From Alopecurus myosuroides (lineage: Eukaryota > Streptophyta > Magnoliopsida > Poales > Poaceae), in NCBI GenBank assembly GCA_028641055.1, contig CM054060.1, positions 240,154,833 through 240,218,832 on the forward strand: a stretch of DNA of 64,000 nucleotides, read 5' to 3'. Below are positions 11,926-22,306 of this stretch, piece by piece. A program made the position numbers and the translations under genes. The notes under the pieces are model-generated. The model was not told where the DNA came from and ran no database searches. It worked only from the letters and a program-made list of their open reading frames with translations. Positions within the stretch are counted from its first letter, which is position 1. Every line of letters starts with the position of its first letter.

Positions 11926-13456
11926 TGATGGCTCCCAAGTGCAGGAGATCAATGGTAGTACTTTTCGAATTAGAAAGGTTGTCGAACCCACGAGGAGCAG
12001 AAGGAACTAGTAAGTAGAATAGCAAAGCAATAAAAAAAGCAACAGGTGTTTTTGTGTTTTAATTGTGTAGTGCAAGTAAAGTAAAATGCGGAAAGTAAAT
12101 TGCAGCAAGTAGTAGGTCTCAATGAGAGACAAAGCCCAATCCTCTAATGCGCAAGAGGACAAGCTCAAGTGTGTGTTTGTGTCTTATATGTGGAAAACGT
12201 TCCCGAGGGCTGCACGGATTTAGCTGGCATAGTGATTCATTGCATAACATGTTTGTATATCTTGTCTAGTTTTAATCTTCTTCGGATGAAGCCACAAATA
12301 GGAATAGCTAAATAAATAAACTATCACCCCTTATGATGGATCACGTGGCTAATTAAATGACAGCACGAGAATTATTAAGACATGATGTCCCACCATAGCC
12401 TTATGCTCTAAGGTCCCCGATACAAGTACCCTCATAATGCAATTCAACGACTCTGTCTCAAGTTCCTGTCACCTAAAGACATCATCACGTCACTACACTA
12501 CGGTGTTCTCCTATGAGACCATGTAGGTGAAGTGTTGTACAGTCGACGTTCGTACAACACCATCATAGAATCACATAAAAGATAAATACTAGACCAAATA
12601 ACAACTCATCTTATGTAACAAATCATTGCCAATTCATCCTATGCCCTCAGGAACATGCGGGAACTACTCACAACGTCCAAACATGATCATGTATGGTGAC
12701 ATATGTGGTACAACACAATATGAAACAATGAATCCACCACCAAATAATGACAAGTACTCAATCCCAAATATGCAACGGAGTACAATAACACGTATCTAGG
12801 GTGTAGCAATGATCAAACTATGAGGGGAACGGAGTGGATCACGGTGATGGTGATGGTGGAGATGCAGGTGCTGGTGAGGATGGTGATGGAGATGCCTCCT
12901 CCCACGCCAAGGAGGAGATGGGGTTGAAGATGGGGATGATTTCCCCCTTCTCCGGAGCTCCGGAGCAGCCGGATCTGTATCGCCCGCGGAGAGTTTCGAG
13001 AGTTTTGCCGCCCTGGCGGCTCCGTCTCGTCTCGGGAAAATTAGGGTGTTCGTTTTCGGGGAAGACGGAGTCGTCAGCAAAAAGACCTCGGGGAGGAGGT
13101 GCTGTGGGCCCATTTGGGGGCCCCACACGCGGCCAGGAAATCTGGCCGCGTGGGCTACCCCATTTTGGGCCTCCTGGCCCTCCTCCTTTGTGTCTTGTGC
13201 CCACGGCCTTTCTCCCAAAGAAAAACAGACAGGGTTTCTTTCCTTTCGCAATTTGGATACTTGTAGCTCCTGAAACATCAAAAACATGAAAACAGGTGTT
13301 TTCTGACACCCAGAAATTAAATACCAAAAATAGGGACTTTGTAGGAAAGTCCCATAAAATCATCTAAAACATGCAAAACAATGACATAACATTGATAAAA
13401 CATCCCAATAATGCCTATATGGAGGGTATAAATGATGATATAAAATGCACGTATCA
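11926..13456 (-). repeat. Athila 5' LTR (right copy)
   Basis: 1531 bp, direct repeat of 3222-4752 with about 48 substitutions seen by eye and no net length change. It begins at TGATGGCTCCC next to the PBS and ends at TATCA next to the TSD. Confidence 0.95.
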
Positions 13457-13461
13457 CATGG
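13457..13461. other. Target-site duplication CATGG, right copy
   Basis: Exact partner of 3217-3221. Removing one copy together with the Athila element leaves the Tat-A pol codons in the same frame, which confirms the exact insertion point. Confidence 0.95.
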
Positions 13462-13961
13462 GTAGAAGCCATGAACTTGCTGAGAGCAGGCCTACCGAGT
13501 AGAGCATGGTAGGGGCTCTGATGATCAACTACCTCAAACTGCAGGCTCTCGTGCGGCAGTTCTCCCTGATACCGAATAGAACGTCTATCCAGACGCAGGC
13601 CAATTGGAGAGCGAGATACTCCTGGCACAATGCCATGGAATGTGGTCCTGCTGGGTAGCAACATGTTCTCGGCCATTCCGAGCTTCTCTAGCGTGTCTCG
13701 GTACACGATGTTGATGCTGCTGCCGTTGTCTATCAGGACCTTGTTGAACCTGACATTCTTCTGAGTACCCAAGATGGCGGGATCCACCACCAGAGCATAG
13801 CTACCCGGGTTGGGCATCACCCTAGGATGATCAGCTCTGGACCACGTGATCTCTTGGTTGCACCAGTGCAGATAATGAGGCACAGCAGGGATCACAGCAT
13901 TGTCCTCCATCGCACGCCTGTGAAGTGACTGCTTGTCGGCGGGCTCGGGGGTGAATATCAT
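13462..13961 (-). pseudogene. Tat-A protease domain
   Basis: Retropepsin-like domain: KVLIDNGSSINIVYRDTLEKLG, then FHGIVPG, the LRLDRRSIRYQG strand and FEVVDHQSPYHALLGRPALSKFMA. The active triplet is D-N-G where most Tat elements have D-G-G. The domain is cut at its end by the Athila insertion; its last residues resume at 3216 on the far side. The protease processes the Gag-Pol polyprotein. Confidence 0.85.
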
Positions 13962-16603
13962 GTAGCTCTCATGGTGTTCCTGGTACTGGTTGCGGTCTCC
14001 AACACCATTGTTGCCGTTGTTGTTGTTGCCTTGGTTGTTGTTGTTGTTGTTGTTGTTGTTCCTGTTGTTGCGGGTGTAGAAGTTGCGGTTGCGGTTGTTG
14101 TTGTCTGTAGTTGTAGTTGCGGTTGGCTCCTAAAGCCACCTGGTTCACATTCTCTCTTCTCGGGAACACTGCAGGCCTGGGAGCAGCTGCCCGAATAGGC
14201 TGCACATTGGCATTCGCAGCTGGCAGAGGAGGAGGAGGAGGCAGGTCCTCGTTCTTGATACGGTCCCAACAGCTGCACTGCCGGGTAGTGTGGTTGGCTG
14301 GCCTACTCGGATGCCGAGTATGGAAGCTGCATGGCCCATCCTTCATGTTTCCGAAGACAAAACTCGGGCATGAATCCGAGTTGCCGCTACCCTGCTGGGG
14401 AGCAGTGTAAGGCTTCTTGATGCCTTGGCCCTGATTCTGGTTTTGCCCGTATTGGGATCCAGCAGTTTTTTGCCTTTGGCTACCCCCAGCAGCCGTGGTC
14501 ACAGCATTCACCTCCTCTGGATCATACCGAGTATCAATCCGGTCACCTCTGCGCTTGTTGCGGAAATCATTGCGCTTGTTGCTATTGTAGTTCCTTCTCG
14601 GCTCAGGAGAGTCCATCAGAGGCTGAGTAGGATCCCCTAAGGAATACATATCTGCAATCTTGATTGTCTCAGCGAGAGTACTCGGCATCTCTCGCTGCAG
14701 CTTCTGCCACAACATGCTGCCATGCCTGCAGCCCTGAGCAAACCAAGTAATGGCCTGGGCCTCATTCACACCCTCACAGGTGTTCCTCAAAGTACTCCAC
14801 CGAGTAAGATACTCGCGGTCGGTCTCCTCTTCCCGCTGCTTGCAAGCGGACAGCTGATGCGGCCTATTCGGCCTCTTCTAGGTGCTGGTGAAGTTGCTGA
14901 TGAAAGCTTCCGAGAAGTCAAGCCAGTAGTTGATACTGTTCTTGGGCAGGTTGTTGAGCCAAGTCCCAGCCGGACCTTCTAGCATCTGCAGCACATACCG
15001 CACAGCCCATCTCCGGTTGCCGCCTGCAATGTGCACGGCCGTGACGTAGTCACTCAGCCAGTCTTCTGGCTTGGTACTGCCGTTGTAGCACTTGGTCCCC
15101 CTGGCCAGCTGAACGTGGTTCACAGATGGCTCATCCATGATACGATGACCAAAGCATTCTAGGCCAGGTGGCCCCTTGCTCTCCAGTTGTGCAGATAGAT
15201 TGATCCGGTCCAGCTTGTACCTTGCATCGCTGGGCTCCAACACGCGGTCACCCACACGATCAGCGATGTTTCTTGGGTCAGCGTACCCGGCCAGCCCCAT
15301 GGCCGAGTAACCATCATGATAGCGGTCTTGCTGTACCGCTGCGGGTTGCACAACCAGGTTGACTGCCTGCACAGCTGCACGCGGATGTGCTACCGCTGGT
15401 TGCTACGCCCCCTGCCGAGTAGGCTGAGCAGGCTATTGCCGAGAAGGCTCTGCAATGTTTCCTCCTTGCCTCTTACTCTGAGCTTTAGTGGCCTGATAGC
15501 CTGCTCCTGCAGCGTTGTGTTTTTGACCGGGCTGTCGCGGCACAGCGAGCTGTTTCGCGGCGACATCAAGGTCGTACACCTGCATCTGTCTGCTCTTCCC
15601 AGAGTGCACACACTGGTCCCTCTCGTTACCAGGAAGCGGCGATGAGGCCTGATCCATAGATCCGGCTGCTCGCGAGTGCACAACCTGAGAAGCGCCAGCA
15701 CCCGGATTGGCTTTCCAGAACTGCTCATTCTGCCGGCTAGCCTCTAGCACTAGCTCGTTAAGCCTCTCCTGCTGCCTAGCGCGCGCGTCGCCAGTAAGAT
15801 GCGGCAACTCAGCAGCCACTGCCTCTGCAGACCTAAGAGTTTTGGCGGGGGTGTTGTACCTAGGCCGATCAACAGTGTTCAGACTAGCAGATTTGCTAGC
15901 AGCCCTACCATCTCTAGCCAGCTCAGCGCCTAAGTTGCCACGCGTAAAGCCTACTTTGCTAGGCAGCCTAGCAACAGGAGTAAAGCCATGCGCTGCGTTG
16001 TACTCATTTTGCGCAAGGTTCAGCTCAAGTCTAACCTTTTCCAACTCCTAGGTCTCAGCGAGTAGCGCTGCTGCTCGATTTACGCCCTCATGGCGGCGAG
16101 TTCCGCCTCGGTGGGTTGCGGCATGCCCAGCGGTATGGTGGCTCCTGCGCGAACAGCCGGGATGACCGCAGAGGTGGAAGGAGGCAGGTTTGAGTCCTTC
16201 TCGTAGGGCTTGTGGACCCTCGCACCCACAGGTTCCTCGATGACGCCAGCGGCAGCGGCTGCGCCCTTCCCGACATTGATAGCCGGGCCTGTCATCATCA
16301 CCTCCACACTGTCCGCAGAGCAGCCAGTTGGCTTTGCGCGGGCAGCGAGGACAGCAGGAGGATCTTTCGCGACGAGCACCTCCTCCGGGAACTCGCGGAT
16401 GACGGTGGTGGCGACGTAGACCAGGTGCGAGCCGAAGGAGAGCACCGAGCCGCCTGCCGGCATGGGTCTACGGCCGAAATCTCCGGCGTTGTCGGTGACG
16501 AAGTCAAAGGAGCCGAATCTGTGGACAAGGCCACAGACCACGCGCTCCCCAGTAGCAGAAATGAGTCCCGTCCGAACATGGACTCCAGCCAGCGCCGCTG
16601 GTG
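13962..16603 (-). pseudogene. Tat-A gag
   Basis: Long gag with scattered stops. Frames join as an N-terminal region (16600-16080), a coiled/basic segment (16044-15433), a capsid region (15372-14700) and a nucleocapsid part with a CCHC-like CSFHTRHPSRPANHTTRQCSC. The capsid region includes WLSDYVTAVHIAGGNRRWAV, GPAGTWLNNLP and EETDREYLTRWSTLRNTCEG, typical of grass Tat gag. The segments from 16044 to 13969 share one frame interrupted by TAG codons, several explicable as C-to-T changes. The glutamine-rich end precedes the protease. Confidence 0.82.
14010..14115 (-). repeat. CAA/CAG trinucleotide tract (poly-Gln in Tat-A gag)
   Basis: Runs of ttg/gtt on the plus strand encode glutamine-rich sequence (PQQQEQQQQQQQQPRQQQQ) just downstream of the zinc-knuckle-like part of gag. 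Confidence 0.85.
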
Positions 16604-16621
16604 GCCCCATGGTGGGCGCCA
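16604..16621 (-). other. Tat-A primer-binding site, tRNA-Lys type
   Basis: Minus strand TGGCGCCCACCATGGGGC, two bases after the 5' LTR. It matches the complement of the 3' end of plant tRNA-Lys (CUU) with one change. Confidence 0.85.
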
Positions 16622-16623
16622 AC

Positions 16624-17500
16624 TGTCGTGGTGGTATCACGGCAGATGCCATGGGATGACTTAAGTGTTGGGGCCGATGGACGCTGGAGGTGATCGGGGA
16701 GGGATTACACGGCGAGTAGCCGCGTGTAGGATGTCTCAAACACTGCAAACAACCAGATCTTACCCAGGTTCAAGGCCCTCGTGTGGAGGTAACACCCCTA
16801 CTCTTTCCTTTCTCTCTATATGTGTGTTTACCGAGTAGCCACAGTACAAATCATGCCTTCAGCCGAGTAGCCACTCTAGCTCTCTAGTTCTCTCTATGTG
16901 AAGTGAAGCAACGTTGAGTGTCGACCCTCGCGCAGGAGGGGGAGGGCACCTTATATACTGGTGCCCAGCCGAATAGAATAAGACTATAAGGTACGACTGA
17001 TGGGACAGGCGCCCTGCAGAGCAGAGCACGCCTCCGGCTTCTCGCTGACGCGGGTGCCGTAAGTCGTCGCGCCATTCGGAGATGGGACCTGTCCACCTTG
17101 TCAGTGAGATAGGGTAGGCCCCTAGCCCTGTCCTGTCCCCTCTGTCAGTGACAGGACTTGACAGGCGGCTACCGCACTATATCCACGCCGTAGCGCGGAT
17201 AATCACGCGCTCCGTAAGTTGAACCGCACGCCGGTACGGACGCAGGATACGCGGGATCCCTTGTCAGAACGGATCCATTGACTTCTGGCCCGAGTAGGAA
17301 AGCACTCCCTCTACTCGGACCAACTTCTCTATTCGGACGAACATAACTTGCTTGATTTCTCCTCTTGGCCATTGGTGGGTACGGCCGGATAGAAACCTAC
17401 CAGGTAGCAGGTAACGGGTAGCCATCTACCCGGTAAAACGGCACCTTTGACCTTGCCTTTAGCACTTGCCTTACTCCTACTCGGGGGTAACCCCCCGACA
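16624..17500 (-). repeat. Tat-A 5' LTR
   Basis: 877 bp, bounded by TGTCG and CGACA, a perfect 5-bp terminal inversion, with the PBS directly adjacent. A TATA box (minus strand AGTATATAAGG) lies at 16950-16960. Confidence 0.82.
16944..16966 (-). promoter_or_regulatory. Tat-A LTR TATA box inside a 7-bp inverted repeat
   Basis: GGGCACC (16944-16950), nine-base centre ttatatact, GGTGCCC (16960-16966). The arms are perfectly complementary and the TATA element sits in the loop. Confidence 0.75.
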
Positions 17501-17683
17501 AACAATGAGTGCGAGACGACCCCACTTCACCACAAGAACATTGAGTATGCCGCCATAGATGCTTTCGTTGCATACGAGTTGTACCGCATTATTCGAGTGG
17601 TCAACCATGGGCAGCGTCACCTCGTACTGCAAGCACCATCACTTGATGATGATGATGAGGATGATTTGGACAACTACTACTAG
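17501..17683 (+). pseudogene. C-terminal exon fragment of a WRN-like 3'-5' exonuclease
   Basis: 61 codons open from the Tat-A LTR edge to a TAG at 17681. The motif IEYAAIDAFVAYELYRII matches the exonuclease III motif (Y-x3-D) and following helix of DEDDy exonucleases of the Werner-like family common in grasses. It ends in an acidic tail (DDDDEDDLDNYY). The rest of the domain, with the upstream D-x-E and D motifs, is missing; the LTR replaces it at codon level, so the retrotransposon landed inside a coding exon. Upstream coding sequence would lie beyond the left edge of the window, past Tat-A. The family assignment rests on one motif. Confidence 0.55.
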
Positions 17684-18837
17684 TGTGTAGTGCTTGGGGG
17701 TCGATCTTGTGATCTCTCTGTAAATATAGTACTTGGGATTTATGTTCTTATGCTTGGGATTTATGTTCATGTTTAAGTTTATGTATGATGTGAGTACTTC
17801 GAATTTATGTTCTTGTGTTTGGGATTTATGTTCATGTTTAAGTTTAAGTATGATGTGAGAAGATTTCATTGTGATCTATGCAATGTTCAGGATATCACTT
17901 ATTGTTAACTTATCGACTATTTATCGGGCATTTTTCTTGTAAATACCAAATTGTAGCACTAAGACATCTAAAATATGCTATAAAAATATATCGATGTCAT
18001 TAATTCTATATTGTACTTGGGATTTATGATATATAGATATATTGTGTTGAACAATACTAAAAATTCTATGATGGATGTCATTAATTCTATGATCTATGTA
18101 TTCTCTCTTTTCAGCCCCATTTTGATGCCGGTAATGGTTTTATTCGTATAAGCCTGGTTTTTCTACAACGGGGTTGGGATCCCACCACAAGATAGGGGGT
18201 GCCATAACATGTGTATAAGTGTGCTATTGGTGTGACCTAGTTCACCGGTATCAACTTCTCTCTAGGGAGTTTCATGACTTGGAGTTTGAAAGTACTAGAT
18301 CAGACAAACATTAGAAAAAATTATGAACAGTTTTGTCATACCATTTTGACGCCGGTGCCGACTTTATTAGTATAAGCCTAGTTTTTCTACAACGGGGCTA
18401 GGGTTTCATCGGAGAGGGACTTCGGCGTTGGGATCCCACCACAAGCTAGGAGGTGCCATAACATGTGTGTACAAGTGTGCTATGGGTTTTGGATGACACA
18501 CACTGCACTTCGGGGTGTGACCTACTTCACCGGTATCAACTTCTCTCTAGGGAGTTTCATGACTTAGAGCTTAAAAGTACTAGATCAGACAAGAGTTAGC
18601 TTATGGATGTCTCATATTTGGATTTCTCTCATTTTTCTAATCGATTTAGACATATTATTTGTCAAATTCAAATTTACGGATTTGCATATATGAATTATTC
18701 AATATTAAATGGAAAAAGACAAATAAGTTAATTATTATTTCCATTTAATAATATTTTAATTCAAAATATTATTAATGATTATTTCTTTTTATTTAAATAA
18801 TTATTTAGATTCATAAAATAAATGTGTGTGACATCAT
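17684..18837 (+). repeat. Non-coding flank with tandem and direct repeats
   Basis: Holds a roughly 75-bp tandem duplication built on acttgggatttatgttc (about 17728-17866). It also holds two diverged direct copies of a longer unit (about 18115-18310 and 18336-18598). Those two copies share ttttctacaacggggct, gggatcccaccacaag, gtgccataacatgtgt and ttctctctagggagtttcat. The second copy has about 60 bp more. No coding potential seen. The first part may be the 3' UTR of the exonuclease fragment. The longer repeat is not recognised. Confidence 0.6.
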
Positions 18838-18839
18838 AG

Positions 18840-19200
18840 TCTATGGTGGTAGAACCTGGGGATCTACCGGGTCGGGGACGTAGTCTGTAGGGGAAGGAGG
18901 GCGTTGTGTGGAGGCGAGGGGTGCGCGGCCGGCGGCGGGGCGCCGTCGCGCGGGAGGAAGAGGGGGCGGCGGCTAGGGCTGGGGCGGCGGCGCACGGGAG
19001 AAGGCCGACTCCTTTGGGAGTCGGCAATAATGATTTGATTATTGCTTATCTCAATCAGAACGGAATACATGTGTTTATATAGGAGGACGGCCTCCTCTAA
19101 ACCCTAATTTACTTGGGCTAAGCCCCTAATTTACTTGGGCTAAGCCCACAACTAGCCACTTTTGGACTTCTTACGCGTATACTGTATACCGACCATAACA
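18840..19200 (-). repeat. Reina-type 3' LTR
   Basis: On the minus strand it begins TGTTATGG directly after the polypurine tract and ends near CCACCATAG; the outer boundary is approximate because the terminal CA is not clear. TATA box TATATAAAC (minus) at 19073-19081. It contains a 22-bp tandem duplication (ctaatttacttgggctaagccc, about 19103-19147). Confidence 0.72.
19003..19044. other. Two adjacent hairpins downstream of the LTR TATA box
   Basis: GCCGACTCC/GGAGTCGGC (19003-19024) is followed at once by GCAATAAT/ATTATTGC (19023-19044). Both fall about 30-70 nt downstream of the TATA box on the minus strand, so they would lie at the 5' end of the transcript. Confidence 0.7.
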
Positions 19201-22200
19201 TCTCTCCCCGCCTTCTCAAACAGCTCGTCCTCGAGCTGAACTTCTGGAAACTGCTGGCGGAACTCGTCGAGCTTCTCCCAAGTTGCGTCACTCGCCGGAA
19301 GTCCTGTCCACTGCACCAGGACATGCCAGACATCACGGCGCTTCTGGGCCTTCAGTACCTCCTCCGGAGCTGGAAGAAGTCGCCCCCGTGCCGAAGGGGG
19401 TAAAGCTGGTGGTGCCGCAGGTGGGTCGCCGCGGCAGGCCTTGAGCAAGCCCACGTGGAAGACGTCGTGAAGGCGGGACCCCTCCGGTAGCTCCAGCCGG
19501 TAAGCGAGCGATCCGACGCGCTCCAGGACACGGAAGGGACCCGCGTAGCGAGGTCCCAGCTTCCGCTTTGAGCGCGGGTCTAAGGACTGTGTAGTCCGAT
19601 GTAGAAGACGGAGCCATACCAAATCCCCCACCGCGAACTCCGCGTCACGATGGTGTGCATCATAGTACTTCTTGGACAGCTGCTGTGCCTGAAGGAGGCG
19701 CTGCCGCGCCTCGTCCAATATCTCGTCGCGGGTGCGGAGTAAGTCTCCCGCGGCCTCAGTCCGGGCTGTCCCGTCCTCAAAGGGCAGCATGCGCGGAAGC
19801 GGACGGCCATAGACCATCTCGAAGGGTGTGGTGTGCAGGGCGACATGATAGGAGGTGTTGTAGCAGTACTCCGCCCACGCCAGCCAGTCCACCCAAGCTC
19901 GTGGGCGATCTCCCGTGATGCAGCGCAGGTACATGGCAATCACCTTGTTGACCACCTCGGATTGCCCGTCGGTCTGGGGGTGGAACGCGGTGCTGAGACG
20001 GAGCTTGACGCCGGCCAACCGAAAGAGATCCCGCCAGACGTGTCCCGTGAACACCGGATCACGGTCGCTGACGATCGACGTCGGAAACCCATGTAGCCGA
20101 ACGACCCCGTCGAAGAAAGCTCGAGCCACAGAGGCGGCCGTGTAAGGATGACCCAACGCGATGAAGTGCGCGTACTTGGAGAAACGGTCGACCACCGTGA
20201 GGATGACGGACTTGCCGCCCACTTTGGGAAGCCCCTCGATGAAGTCCATGGAGATATCCGCCCACACCTGCGAGGGAACCTCGAGGGGCTGCAATAGGCC
20301 CGCCGGCCGCTGCGTCTCCGTCTTGTTGCGCTGGCACGTCACACACGCGCGCACCCAATCCTGCACCAACGCCTTGTCTCGCGGGATATAGAAATCAGCG
20401 CGAGGGCGGTGGATGGTCTTCTGAACACCCTCGTGACCTGATGAATGTGCCAACTCCAGGACCTGATGGCGGAGATCGTCGTGGTCGGGCACAAAGAGGC
20501 GGCGGCCGTAGAGGAGCAAGCCGTCTGCCTGGTGCCAGGGCGCCTCCAATGTGCCGGTGTTCAGGCGCTGTTCTAGGTCCTTAGCGTCGGTGGCCGATGC
20601 CGTGGCCTGTCGGATGGCGTCGAGGAGAGCGAAGGACGGCCCGGAGCGAACGCACATGGCCGCTCCCACGGGAACCGCGTCTTCCTCGAGTAGCTCGTAG
20701 TCGCGGCGAGAGAGGGCATCCGCCACCGTGTTAAGCCGCCCGGGGCGGTACTCGACGGTGAAGTCGTAGCCAAAGAGCTTGCTGATCCACTGATGCTGTG
20801 GCACTGTAGAGAGGCGCTGGTCGAGCAAGAACTTGAGGCTGTAGTGGTCCGTACGGACCCTGAAGGAGCGGCCCCAAAGATACGGCCTCCAATGCCGCAC
20901 GGCCTGGACGAGTCCGATCAGCTCGCGCTCGTACGCCGCGAGCTTATGGTGGCGGGCGGCGAAGGGTCGGCTGAAGAAGGCCAACGGCCCGTCGCCCTGG
21001 TGCAAGACGGCGCCGAACCCGGTGCCGGAGGCGTCGCAGTCGACCACGAAGGGGCTGTCAAAGTCCGGCATTTGGAGTACCGGCCCCGTCGTGAGGGCGC
21101 GCTGGAGAGCCTGGAACGCCTCCGTGGCCGCGTCGTCCCATGCGAAAGCTTCGCGGCGAAGAAGACATGTCAGTGGCGCCGCAATGTTGCCGAAGTCCCG
21201 GATGTACTTCCGGTAGTAGCCGGCGAGGCCGAGGAACCCGCGCAGCGCCCGAGGGGACCGTGGGGTCGGCCAGGCGGCCACGGCTGCGACCTTGTCCGCG
21301 TCCATGGCCACGCCGTCCGCGGAGATGACGTGCCCCAAGTAGGCGACCGAGGCTATGCCAAACGAGCACTTCGAGCGCTTGAGGTGAAGACGATGCGCCC
21401 GAAGCTCGTTCAGGATGATGGCCACGTGCTGTAGGTGCTCCGCCCAAGATGCATTGTAGATAAGAATATCATCAAAGAAAACAAGCGCAAATCGGCGTAA
21501 GTAGGGGCTGAGTATGTCGTTCATGAGGTCCTGGAACGTCGCCGGCGTGTTGGAGAGGCCGAAAGGCATCACCAAGAACTCAAAGTGGCCGTGGTGCGTG
21601 CGGAATGCGGTCTTCTCGATGTCGTCCGGGTGCATCCGCACTTGGTGATAGCCGGAGCGGAGGTCGAGCTTGGTGAAGAAGCGCGCCCCGTGCAACTCGT
21701 CCAAGAGCTCGTCCACCACCGGAATGGGGAACTTGTCCTTGTAGGTGACGGTGTTGAGGGCGCGGTAGTCGATGCAGAACCTCCAAGTGCCATCTGGCTT
21801 GCGCACCAGGAGCACCGGAGCGGAGAACGGCGACGTCGAAATCCGGATAATGCCCTGTGCGAGCATCTCAGCCACTTGGTGCTCGAGCTCGTCCTTCTGT
21901 AGCTGGGGGTAGCGATACGGCCGTACGGCGACAGGCGCCGTGCCCGGCGGCAGGTGGATACGGTGGTCGCAGTGTCGAGCCGGCGGAAGGCCCTGCGGCC
22001 CCTCGAAGATGTCGCGGTGCTGCTCCAGGAGGTCGGCCAACAGGGGATGCGTCTCGTCGAGGGCGGCGGCCATCATTTTGAGCTGCGGGGTGACGGGTCC
22101 TGCCCCGCCGATGCCGGTCCACTGGACGCGACGGCCCCCCTCGCGCCAAAAGATGAGGGTGAGGGCCTCGAAGTCCCAGAGGATGGGCCCCAGCGTGGAG

Positions 22201-22306
22201 AGGAAGTCGAGGCCGAGGATGAAGTCGTAGCAGCCCAGGTTGATGCCGACGCAGTCGATGGCGAAGGACTCGTCGCCAATGGTAGCGGGAACCTGTCGCG
22301 CTACGC
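19152..22306 (-). CDS. Reina-type Pol polyprotein, N-terminally truncated
   Basis: About 1050 codons open without a stop. In order: end of a protease-like domain (ESFAIDCVGINLGCYDFILGLDFL); RT with FCIDYRALNTVTYKDKFPIP and active site FFDDILIYN; RNase H (FVVDCDASGTGFGAVLHQ, VRTDHYSLKFLLDQR); integrase with HSSGHEGVQKT ... CVTCQRN, DISMDFIEGLP, SDRDPVFTG and HPQTDGQSEVVN. It ends with a GPF region (GPRYAGPFRVLERVG) and a chromodomain (VWHVLVQWTGLPASDATWEKL). The chromodomain targets insertion to marked chromatin. The open frame continues right of 22306 to 22499, but that part is antisense LTR sequence and not original protein. The last codons overlap the polypurine tract and the LTR. Confidence 0.92.
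19201..19212 (-). other. Reina-type polypurine tract
   Basis: Minus strand GGCGGGGAGA directly before the 3' LTR; also codes for the polyprotein tail. Confidence 0.8.

Larger units (their letters stand above)
3222..13456 (-). mobile_element. Complete Athila-lineage Ty3/Gypsy retrotransposon
   Basis: Two direct LTRs of 1531 bp each, starting TGATGGCTCCC and ending ACGTATCA (plus strand), with tRNA-Asp-type PBS, polypurine tract and 5-bp TSD. Internal order on the minus strand is gag, protease, RT, RNase H, integrase, then an extra coiled-coil ORF in the place where Athila elements carry a third ORF. The RT active site FMDDFSVYG is Athila-like. By eye the LTRs differ at roughly 48 positions (about 3 percent). 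At the commonly used grass LTR rate of 1.3e-8 per site per year that suggests about 1.2 million years. Two frameshifts in gag-pol make this copy defective. Confidence 0.95.
1..17500 (-). mobile_element. Tat-lineage Ty3/Gypsy retrotransposon (Tat-A), 3' end outside window
   Basis: Reads right to left as 5' LTR (16624-17500), PBS, gag, protease, RT, RNase H, a second archaeal-type RNase H, and integrase, which runs off the left edge. The extra RNase H between RT-RNaseH and integrase is the hallmark of the Tat lineage. The element is split by an Athila insertion at 3222-13456 and carries several nonsense codons, so this copy is not autonomous. Its 3' LTR and right-hand TSD copy cannot be seen here; 17501-17505 (aacaa) is the candidate left copy. 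Confidence 0.9.
18840..22306 (-). mobile_element. Reina-type chromovirus, 5' truncated
   Basis: Minus-strand element with 3' LTR (about 18840-19200), polypurine tract, and a long intact pol ending in a chromodomain. It lacks gag, the 5' LTR and the front of the protease: at 22306/22307 it is joined abruptly to the LTR of another element in the opposite orientation. GC-rich compared with its surroundings. Confidence 0.88.

Noticed and set aside
16604..16621. tRNA 3'-end-like sequences at PBS sites (also 11897-11914 and 22520-22533)
   Set aside because: Only the primer-binding complement is present; there is no cloverleaf, so these are not tRNA genes.
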